A program made the position numbers and the translations under genes. From Paracoccus sp. (in: a-proteobacteria) (GTDB lineage Bacteria > Pseudomonadota > Alphaproteobacteria > Rhodobacterales > Rhodobacteraceae), in the NCBI GenBank assembly GCA_031178645.1, contig JAPSIP010000037.1:1-9890 (forward strand): a stretch of 9,890 bases of DNA, in the 5' to 3' direction. Below the pieces are notes generated by a model. The model saw nothing but the letters and a program-made list of their open reading frames with translations. It was not told where the DNA came from and searched no databases. This document shows, piece after piece, positions 4,814 to 9,890 of the stretch (its first letter is position 1; each line of letters opens with the position of its first letter).

Positions 4814-6891
4814 CAGTTGGCCTCTGCCGTCTGCAGAAGGTCGGTGATGCGCCGCACCGCTGCGCGGCGGTTTTCCCGGACATCGCCGTCCTGCCTCACT
4901 TGCAGGAACTGCTCGCCATAGCCCTGGACCACCAGGTTTTCCGGCGGGACGTCGAAGTATTCGGACAGCGCGAGGGCGACCGATTCCGCGCGACGGTCCG
5001 ACAAGGCCAGGTTGGCGGCATCCGCGCCCACGGTGTCGGTATGGCCCTCGATCAGGAACATCTCGCGCGGGTTTTCGGCGACCGATTCCGCGATGACATT
5101 GCCCAGCGTGGACAGCTGGCGCGCCTGGTCGGGCGTGATCGCGGCCGAGCCGGTCTCGAAGGTGATCGCGTCGATGGTCACCGGCGGCACCAGGGCGCGC
5201 ACCTCGGGGATGCTGCGGACCTGGCCCAGGGTGAAGCGGCGGTCCAGGTCAACCTCGCGGCGGAGGGCTTCCCGAAGTGCAGATTCGTCCTGGTAAACGC
5301 CCGTGGAGGCAACCGGCGCGGGTGCGGGCAGCGTTGCCACGTCCACGGGTTCCACCGTCGCGGTGTCGTCGATCAGGCGGGTCTGGGTGCCGTCGGGCGA
5401 TACCAGCGTGCGGCGCAGCACGCGCAGGTCGGCATCGCGGATGGTCACGACGCGGCTGCCGTCGCTGCGGGTCACGACCGTACGGGACGAACCATCGTCG
5501 AAGTTCTCGGTCGCGACGGTCGATCCCGGCTGGCGCAGCAGCGCGACCTCGTCCTTAATGACTTCCTGGCTGCCATCGGCGCGGGTCACGACGACCCGGT
5601 CCGGCGCGCTGAGCGTCACCTGCCGGTTGTTGTTCAGATAGGTGCCAACGGCGACCGCGCCCAGGCCCAGCAGCAATGCCTTGGCCAGGTCGTTGTCGTC
5701 ATTGTCGTCTTCCTCGCGGGCAGCCTGTTCCTGCTGGGTCGCCTGTTCCTGTCCGGGTTCAAGCGCCTCGCGCAGGCTGGTGGCGAAATCCTCGCTGGAT
5801 GAACGGCTGTTCTCCTCGGTGATCTCCTGCTCGACGACCTCGCCCTCTTGGTCATCGTCAAGCGCGGCAGCGGTGGCCGCGCCGGTTTCCTGCGCCGCCT
5901 GCTCGGCCGCCTCGGTCACCGGGGCATCGGCCTCGGGGGCATTGCCTTCACCTTCGGGGGCAGCGGCCTGTTCGGCGGGCTGGTCCTCGGTGGCCTCGTT
6001 TTCGGTGGACTGGTCCTCGGCGGCAGGCGTTTCATCCTGCTGCTCAAGCGCCTCGCGCAGCGCATCGTCGCCCTGTTCACCGGCAGGCGCATCGGTTTCG
6101 GCTTCGGCCTGGGCAGGTTCCTCGGCTGCGTCGGATGCCGGCGCTTCCTCGGCCTGCTGCTCGGCCTCGAGCGCGTCGCGCAGCGATCCTTCGCCTTCGG
6201 CCGTGTCTTCGGGTGCGGGTTCAGGGCGGTCGGCCTGCTGTTCGCGGGCTGCGGCAGCCGGGCGTTCCTGGTCCTGCTGGCGCGCAGCCTCGGCCGGGCG
6301 CTCGTCCGTCACGGCGTCAGCTTCGGCGGCGGCAGGGGCTTCCTCGGCCGCAGCCTCGGCTTCGGTGGTTTCCTCGGCCTCGGCCTCAGTCTCGGCGGGC
6401 GCGGCTTCGCGGCCCTCGGCCCGGGCCGGACGCTCGGCGTGCTGTTCCCGTTCGGCGGGGGCGGGACGCTCGGCCTGCTGCTCGCGCGCGGCCTCGGCAG
6501 GACGTTCCGACGATTCGGGCTGGGCCTCGGCCTCGGCAGAGGTTTCGGCGGGGGCTTCCTCAGAGGCTTCCTCAGACGTGGCCTCTGCGGCGGGCTCGGA
6601 CGCAGCCTCAGCCGGCGCGGCCTCCTCGGCGGCTTCGGATGCCTGTTCCTCGGCTGCGGGCTCTTCGACCGGCTCCTCGGCGACTTCCTCTGCGGCGGCT
6701 TCCTCTGCCGGGGCTTCCTCGGCAGCCTCGGCGGGGGCGGCCTGTTCAGCCTGCGTTTCAGCCGGCTGTTCCTGCGCAGGCGGAACCGGCGGCTGTTCAC
6801 CATCGGCCGGTGCCTGGGCCTGGGCCATCGGCGGCACCAGCAGCGACAGGCAGGCCGCTATGGCCGTGGTGTTGTTGATCATGCGACGCAT
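4813..6891 (-). CDS. OmpA-family peptidoglycan-binding envelope protein with a long Ala/Glu/Pro-rich repeat tether
   Basis: This is a 692-residue exported protein. Residues 1-26 form a signal peptide (cleavage near MAQAQA). Residues 27-400 are low-complexity Ala/Glu/Pro/Gln with two blocks of a 12-residue repeat and several LR[ED]ALE motifs. A hydrophobic Gly-rich stretch lies at about 402-418 (LAKALLLGLGAVAVGTY). Residues 425-510 are rich in DGS/DGT turns (439, 466, 477, 500), suggesting beta-hairpins. Residues 570-688 are an OmpA C-terminal domain: ITFETGSAAIT, EGHTDTVGADAANLALSDRRA (D619, D632 and R634 region, expected to grip diaminopimelate) and VVQGYGE. No eight-stranded barrel is evident. 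The start is ATG at 6891-6889 with GAAGGG (6904-6899) 7 bases upstream; a second ATG three codons in is possible, while an upstream extension to 7020 would destroy the signal. It is monocistronic: terminators flank it on both sides. The likely role is envelope attachment to peptidoglycan. Confidence 0.88.
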   Translation of the reverse strand: MRRMINNTTAIAACLSLLVPPMAQAQAPADGEQPPVPPAQEQPAETQAEQAAPAEAAEEAPAEEAAAEEVAEEPVEEPAAEEQASEAAEEAAPAEAASEPAAEATSEEASEEAPAETSAEAEAQPESSERPAEAAREQQAERPAPAEREQHAERPARAEGREAAPAETEAEAEETTEAEAAAEEAPAAAEADAVTDERPAEAARQQDQERPAAAAREQQADRPEPAPEDTAEGEGSLRDALEAEQQAEEAPASDAAEEPAQAEAETDAPAGEQGDDALREALEQQDETPAAEDQSTENEATEDQPAEQAAAPEGEGNAPEADAPVTEAAEQAAQETGAATAAALDDDQEGEVVEQEITEENSRSSSEDFATSLREALEPGQEQATQQEQAAREEDDNDDNDLAKALLLGLGAVAVGTYLNNNRQVTLSAPDRVVVTRADGSQEVIKDEVALLRQPGSTVATENFDDGSSRTVVTRSDGSRVVTIRDADLRVLRRTLVSPDGTQTRLIDDTATVEPVDVATLPAPAPVASTGVYQDESALREALRREVDLDRRFTLGQVRSIPEVRALVPPVTIDAITFETGSAAITPDQARQLSTLGNVIAESVAENPREMFLIEGHTDTVGADAANLALSDRRAESVALALSEYFDVPPENLVVQGYGEQFLQVRQDGDVRENRRAAVRRITDLLQTAEAN
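6196..6303 (-). repeat. Second block of 36-bp (12-residue) repeats in the OmpA-family gene
   Basis: Codons 197-232 read as three 12-residue units: ERPAEAARQQDQ, ERPAAAAREQQA and a degenerate DRPEPAPEDTAE. The first two share phase and composition with the block at 6400-6507, which begins exactly 204 bases (68 codons) away. The simplest explanation is a duplicated repeat block within the tether. Confidence 0.75.
6400..6507 (-). repeat. First block of 36-bp (12-residue) repeats in the OmpA-family gene
   Basis: Codons 129-164 read as three units: ERPAEAAREQQA, ERPAPAEREQHA and ERPARAEGREAA. The alternating ERP turn and charged helix-forming segment suggests short helices broken by proline. Copy number in such tracts often varies between strains through replication slippage. 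Confidence 0.75.
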
Positions 6892-6913
6892 GGGTGTTCC
6901 CTTCCCTTGAACG

Positions 6914-6937
6914 GGTTGATCTGTCGCGAAATCAACC
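6914..6937. promoter_or_regulatory. Inverted repeat GGTTGAT-N10-ATCAACC upstream of the OmpA-family gene
   Basis: The 7-bp arms 6914-6920 and 6931-6937 are perfect reverse complements with a 10-base spacer, a geometry common for dimeric regulators. The site lies 23-46 bases before the start codon, so it falls in the promoter-proximal or leader region. It overlaps a second dyad of the same arm length and spacing. No confident -35/-10 pair could be placed around it. Confidence 0.5.
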
Positions 6938-6957
6938 GGCAATCCAAGACGCCGGTT
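6934..6957. promoter_or_regulatory. Inverted repeat AACCGGC-N10-GCCGGTT upstream of the OmpA-family gene
   Basis: Arms 6934-6940 and 6951-6957 are perfect reverse complements, again with a 10-base spacer. It shares AACC (6934-6937) with the neighbouring dyad, and the two centres are 20 bases apart, about two helical turns. On the minus strand the same bases read GGAAC-N16-CGGTT, one base off a general-stress ECF sigma pattern (GGAAC-N16/17-CGTT). This may be coincidence. Confidence 0.5.
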
Positions 6958-6999
6958 CCCAACATGAGCGTGACTGCCGCGTGATCGGCGGAAAGTTCC

Positions 7000-7031
7000 G
7001 ACGAAAAAGGGCGCGGTCATCCCGCGCCCTT
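7000..7031 (-). terminator. Rho-independent terminator at the end of the cysI-cysH-DUF934-fpr operon
   Basis: On the minus strand AAGGGCGCGG (7031-7022), loop GATGA, then CCGCGCCCTT (7016-7007) form a 10-bp perfect stem running into TTTTT (7008-7004). It lies 23 bases after the fpr stop and separates the sulfur operon from the OmpA-family gene. Confidence 0.92.
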
Positions 7032-7054
7032 CCCGTCAGTCAATTCTGCCGGGC

Positions 7055-7894
7055 TTACACGCCGTCGCCCACGAAGGCCTTTTCCACCACGAATTCGCGG
7101 GGTTCCGAGTTGGCGCCTTCGTGCAGGCCAAAGCCTTCCAGCACCGCCTTCACATCCACGTTAAAGGCCAGGCTGCCGCAGACCATCGCGCGGTCCGTTT
7201 CCGGGCTGATCGGCGGCAGGCCCAGGTCGGTGAAGACCTTGCCCGAGGTCAGGTTGTCCGTGATCCGGCCCATCAGCGGCGATTCCTCGCGCGTGGTGGT
7301 GGGGTAATAGACCAGGCGGTTGGCGAAATCCTCGCCATAGATCTCGCCCAGCAGGGGGTCGTGCTTCAGGTTTTCGACCAGTTCGCGGCCATAGGTCAGT
7401 TCCTCGGCGGTGCGGCAGGTGTGCATCATGATCACCTGCTCGTAACGCTCGTAGGTCTCGGGGTCGCGCATCAGCGATGCGAAGGGCGCGATGCCTGTGC
7501 CGGTGGCCAGGAACCACAGCCGCTTGCCCGGAAGCAGCGCATCAAGGACCAGCGTGCCCACCGGCTTGGGGCGCAGGATGATCTCGTCCCCCGGCTGGAT
7601 ATGCTGCAATTTCGAGGTCAGCGGCCCGTCCGGCACCTTGATGGAATAGAATTCCAGTTCCTCGTCCCAGTTGGGCGAGGCGATGGAATAGGCGCGCAGC
7701 AAGGGCTTGCCGTTGTCACCCAGCAGACCGATCATCACGAATTCGCCCGAACGAAAGCGCAGGGACGCGGGCCGCGTCACCCGGAAGGAAAACAGGCTGT
7801 CGGTCCAGTGCTTGACCGATGTCACGGTCTGCGCGTCGGGAAGGGTCTTGGCGGCGGTCTTGGCAGCTTCGGCCACGGGAATGTCCAGGGTCAT
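7055..7894 (-). CDS. fpr: Ferredoxin/flavodoxin-NADP(+) reductase (bacterial FPR type)
   Basis: This 279-residue FAD enzyme exchanges electrons between NADPH and ferredoxin or flavodoxin. The FAD-binding motif RAYSIASP lies at about residues 88-95. The NADP-binding loop is LATGTGIAPFASLMRD, and CGSLAFN follows in the second nucleotide-binding segment. The C-terminus EPREFVVEKAFVGDGV is the extended tail of subclass I bacterial FPRs; from memory the whole chain closely resembles Rhodobacter capsulatus FPR. The start is the ATG at 7894-7892 with AGGA (7904-7901) 6 bases upstream; upstream in-frame codons overlap DUF934 and look non-coding. It follows DUF934 by 46 bases and ends just before a strong terminator, so it is the last gene of the sulfate-reduction operon. 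There is no flavoprotein CysJ in view, so Fpr probably feeds ferredoxin for sulfite reduction. It may also serve other ferredoxin users and oxidative-stress defence. Confidence 0.93.
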   Translation of the reverse strand: MTLDIPVAEAAKTAAKTLPDAQTVTSVKHWTDSLFSFRVTRPASLRFRSGEFVMIGLLGDNGKPLLRAYSIASPNWDEELEFYSIKVPDGPLTSKLQHIQPGDEIILRPKPVGTLVLDALLPGKRLWFLATGTGIAPFASLMRDPETYERYEQVIMMHTCRTAEELTYGRELVENLKHDPLLGEIYGEDFANRLVYYPTTTREESPLMGRITDNLTSGKVFTDLGLPPISPETDRAMVCGSLAFNVDVKAVLEGFGLHEGANSEPREFVVEKAFVGDGV

Positions 7895-7940
7895 GGGAAG
7901 TCCTGCATGTTCTAGTCGATGGGGCGGGGGGGCGAAAGCC

Positions 7941-8327
7941 CTAGCCCGCCAGATGGGCGCGGTGGTCGAAGGCCTTCCAGTCGGCCCGTGCGATCCACTG
8001 TTCGGCCGGCTGGCGCGCGGCGATGTCGGGGGCGACCTCGACCTCGTCGAAGCCAACGCGGCGGGCCATAGCATACTGGTCGGCGATCAGCCGGCCCGAT
8101 GCGCGGAGGCGGCCCTTGAAGCCCAGTTCACGAAGCCGGCGGGCCAGCGAAAAGCCCCGCCCGTCGGTGAAGGACGGAAAGTCGATCGAGATCAGGGCGC
8201 GGTCCAGATACGCGGCCAGATCGGCCAGCGGCGTGTCGGGGGCCAGCGTCACCTCGGGCTCGTCCACCAGCGGATGGAAGCCGTCGTCGCGCGCGATGAC
8301 GCGTTCGCTGTTCAACTGGTCGGTCAT
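7941..8327 (-). CDS. DUF934 protein of the sulfate-assimilation operon
   Basis: This 128-residue cytoplasmic protein has no signal peptide or membrane segment. It carries the DUF934 core: IDFPSFTDGRGFSLARRLRE (residues 48-67), then GFKGRLRASGRLIADQYAMARRVGFDEVEV (69-98). The family is found almost only beside sulfite reductase and CysH genes in alpha-, beta- and gammaproteobacteria and has been loosely annotated as an oxidoreductase. Its biochemical job is unknown to me, and it has no cysteine, so it is not itself an iron-sulfur or thiol carrier. The ATG (8327-8325) overlaps the cysH stop as ATGA (8327-8324), indicating coupled translation; AAAGG (8339-8335) lies 7 bases upstream. Context suggests an accessory role in sulfite or siroheme handling, which is inference only. 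Confidence 0.87.
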   Translation of the reverse strand: MTDQLNSERVIARDDGFHPLVDEPEVTLAPDTPLADLAAYLDRALISIDFPSFTDGRGFSLARRLRELGFKGRLRASGRLIADQYAMARRVGFDEVEVAPDIAARQPAEQWIARADWKAFDHRAHLAG

Positions 8328-9055
8328 GCCGGAACCTTTCCGCGGACGATCTTGCCGCCAATGAAGTGGATGCCGCATTCGGTCTTGTCGCTGCCGCGCC
8401 AGCGTCCGGCGCGCGGATCCTCGCCCGGCTTCACGGGCGATGTGCAAGGCGCGCAACCGATCGAGGGATAGCCGCGCGCGACCAGCGGATGGCGCGGCAG
8501 GTTGTTCTCGACCATGTATTCCTGCACATCCTCGGCCCGCCAATGGGCCAGCGGATTGATGCGCAGGCGGGACGGCGGCTCGGGTTCGAAGAATTCAAGC
8601 GCCGCACGGTCGTTGTTCTGGAACCGCTTGCGGCCCGTGATCCAGGCGTCATAGCCCGACAGCGCGCCTTCCAGCGGCACCGTCTTGCGCAGGTCGCAGC
8701 AGGCATTGGCATCGAACTGATGCAGCGTCCCGTCGGGATCCTGGCGCGCGACCTGGGCCTGGTCGGCCCGGATCACCTGGACATTGGTCAGGCCCAGCCG
8801 GGCCGATACGTCCCGCTGGTATTCCAGCGTTTCGGGAAACAGCATCTGCGTGTCGATGAACAGCACCGGCAGGCCGGGCGCGACACGGCTGACCATGTGC
8901 AGCAGCACCACCGATTCCGCCCCAAAGGACGACACCAGTGCCACCCGCCCCAGGTCCGGGTCGCTGACGGCGCGGCGCAGAACCTCGGTCGCGGCATGAT
9001 GACGATAGCGGTCGTTCAACCGCGCGGCGCGACTGTCCAGCGTGTCATCAAGCAT
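8324..9055 (-). CDS. cysH: Adenylyl-sulfate (APS) reductase, [4Fe-4S] type, thioredoxin-dependent
   Basis: This 243-residue enzyme reduces APS to sulfite and AMP using thioredoxin. VALVSSFGAESVVLLHMVS (38-56) is the PP-loop-derived nucleotide site. DTQMLFPETLEY (68-79) and WITGRKRFQNNDR (138-150) are family signatures. Cysteine pairs C119-C120 and C201-x-x-C204 are the [4Fe-4S] ligands. ECGIH (226-230) holds the catalytic cysteine C227 that forms the enzyme-S-sulfonate. The CC/CxxC set marks the APS-using class, so the common label phosphoadenosine phosphosulfate reductase would probably be wrong. The start is the ATG at 9055-9053, which overlaps the end of cysI by 8 bases (stop at 9050-9048). 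The upstream open frame lies inside cysI in another frame and is ignored. The ribosome site there is weak, consistent with coupling to cysI. Confidence 0.93.
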   Translation of the reverse strand: MLDDTLDSRAARLNDRYRHHAATEVLRRAVSDPDLGRVALVSSFGAESVVLLHMVSRVAPGLPVLFIDTQMLFPETLEYQRDVSARLGLTNVQVIRADQAQVARQDPDGTLHQFDANACCDLRKTVPLEGALSGYDAWITGRKRFQNNDRAALEFFEPEPPSRLRINPLAHWRAEDVQEYMVENNLPRHPLVARGYPSIGCAPCTSPVKPGEDPRAGRWRGSDKTECGIHFIGGKIVRGKVPA

Positions 9056-9890
9056 GGGCAGGCTCGGGATAGAGCGCAGCCTTGAACGGGGCGGGACCAA
9101 GCCGGCGATAGGCGTCGATGAAGCGTTCGGACGCATCCGCGCGGACCTCGAGATAGGCACGCAGCAGGCGATCCACGGCGGGCACGACCTGGTCATAGGG
9201 GAAACCCGCACCCGCACGTTCGCCGATGGCGGGGATGTCATAGCCGTCGCCGCCCAGGGTGATCTGGTAGTTTTCCACTCCTGCCCGGTCCAGGCCCAGG
9301 ATGCCGATATGGCCCAGGTGATGATGCCCGCAAGCGTTGATGCAGCCCGAGATGCGGATGTTCAGCTTGCCGATCTCATCCTCCAGGCCCGCATCCTTGA
9401 AATGCGTCGCGATCTCTTGGGCGATGGGGATAGACCGGGCGGTCGCGAGGGTGCAGTAATCCATACCTGGGCAGGCGATGATGTCGCTGGTCAGCCCGGC
9501 ATTGGCCACCGCCAGGCCGGCCCCTTGCAGCGCCGCATAGACGGCAGGCAGGTCCGACTTGTGGACATGGGGCAGCACGACGTTCTGGTCATGGCTGATG
9601 CGCAGGTCGTCGTGGCCATATTGTTCCGCCAGATCGGCCAGCAGGCGCATCTGATCGGCGCCTGCATCGCCCGGCGTCTCGCCATGCGTCTTGAAGGTGA
9701 CGATCACGCTGGCATAGCCATCGACCTTGTGGGCGTGCAGGTTGGTGTCCGTCCAGCTGCGGAAGGCGCCATTCCTGGCCCGTTCGGCCTCATAGCCGTC
9801 GGTCGGGCCGTTGCGGAAGGCAGGGGCGGCAAAGCGGTCGCGGAAGATCGCCAGGGCCTCGCGGTCGGCGCCGTGGAAGTCGCGGCGGCG
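9048..9890 (-). CDS. cysI: Ferredoxin-type nitrite/sulfite reductase, hemoprotein (C-terminal 280 residues; start outside window)
   Basis: The frame is open from the window edge at 9890 to the TGA at 9050-9048, giving the last 280 residues of a siroheme/[4Fe-4S] reductase. The visible part begins RRRDFHGADREAL and contains the second ferrodoxin-like/siroheme domain. The cluster and siroheme ligands are CPGMDYC (first Cys codon at 9473-9471) and CINAC (second Cys codon at 9332-9330), the standard C-x5-C and C-x3-C pair. Histidine-rich GHHHLGHIGILG follows. It catalyses six-electron reduction of sulfite to sulfide; the same fold also serves ferredoxin nitrite reductases. Immediate linkage to cysH decides for sulfite. 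Lack of CysJ and the presence of fpr in the operon suggest ferredoxin as donor. In related genomes cysG and a DUF2849 gene usually lie upstream, which cannot be checked here. Confidence 0.92.
   Translation of the reverse strand, partial: RRRDFHGADREALAIFRDRFAAPAFRNGPTDGYEAERARNGAFRSWTDTNLHAHKVDGYASVIVTFKTHGETPGDAGADQMRLLADLAEQYGHDDLRISHDQNVVLPHVHKSDLPAVYAALQGAGLAVANAGLTSDIIACPGMDYCTLATARSIPIAQEIATHFKDAGLEDEIGKLNIRISGCINACGHHHLGHIGILGLDRAGVENYQITLGGDGYDIPAIGERAGAGFPYDQVVPAVDRLLRAYLEVRADASERFIDAYRRLGPAPFKAALYPEPAHA

Noticed and set aside
4810..5802. 330-codon plus-strand frame opposite the OmpA domain, rich in Arg/Gly/His/Val
   Set aside because: It is a shadow of the OmpA-family gene and would begin inside the shared terminator region.
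6309..6803. Minus-strand 164-codon Arg/Pro-rich frame inside the same gene
   Set aside because: It is an out-of-frame reading of the repetitive GC-rich tether; its composition is an artefact of the repeated codons.
5642..6984. Very long plus-strand open frames (up to 422 codons) opposite the OmpA-family tether, rich in Ala/Ser or Gly/Leu/Phe
   Set aside because: They are mirror images of the Ala/Glu-rich codons (GCC, GAG/GAA) on the minus strand. They have no family resemblance, and the minus-strand protein has a signal peptide, a ribosome site and an OmpA domain.
7895..8074. N-terminal extension of fpr by about 60 residues
   Set aside because: The extension overlaps DUF934 in another frame, has a random-looking composition, and the internal ATG at 7894 has a good ribosome site and matches the family length.

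Overview
The window is high-GC DNA, with protein families and gene order typical of an alphaproteobacterium of the Rhodobacteraceae; Paracoccus or a close relative is my best guess. This rests on the near-identity I recall between the Fpr here and Rhodobacter capsulatus FPR, on the cysI-cysH-DUF934-fpr order, and on an OmpA-family protein with a long Ala/Glu/Pro tether. No mobile element, CRISPR array, phage gene or obvious foreign island is visible.

Layout. Positions 1-1008 (minus strand) hold the start of a sugar-modification operon: a WxcM/WbpD-type left-handed beta-helix acyltransferase, translationally coupled by an ATGA overlap to a Gfo/Idh/MocA oxidoreductase that leaves the window at position 1. 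Divergent from it, 1303-2532 (plus) is lhgO, the FAD-dependent L-2-hydroxyglutarate oxidase. A tRNA-Tyr(GTA) lies on the minus strand at 2620-2703. Divergent from the tRNA is a TrmH/RlmB-type 2'-O-ribose RNA methyltransferase (2828-3631), followed by a secreted YHS-domain protein (3727-4131). A 213-base gap holds a perfect inverted repeat and an intrinsic terminator. It is followed by a YccU-type CoA-binding protein (4345-4776).

The right half is entirely minus strand. Partial cysI (ferredoxin-type sulfite reductase), cysH (iron-sulfur APS reductase), a DUF934 gene and fpr are closely packed and end at a strong intrinsic terminator (7000-7031). They form an assimilatory sulfate-reduction operon: CysH makes sulfite from APS, CysI reduces sulfite to sulfide, and Fpr probably supplies NADPH electrons through ferredoxin. 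Downstream, a separate gene encodes a 692-residue OmpA-family envelope protein. It has a signal peptide, a ~375-residue acidic disordered tether with internal peptide repeats, a hydrophobic Gly-rich segment, a beta-turn-rich region and a C-terminal peptidoglycan-binding OmpA domain. It converges on the CoA-binding gene at a shared terminator.

Most of the window is ordinary core genome, and I do not see a convincing new multi-gene system. The parts worth a second look are the repeat architecture of the OmpA-family protein, two overlapping dyads in front of it, the hairpin-plus-terminator leader at 4210-4299, the unusual tRNA-Tyr core bases and the uncharacterised DUF934 member of the sulfur operon.
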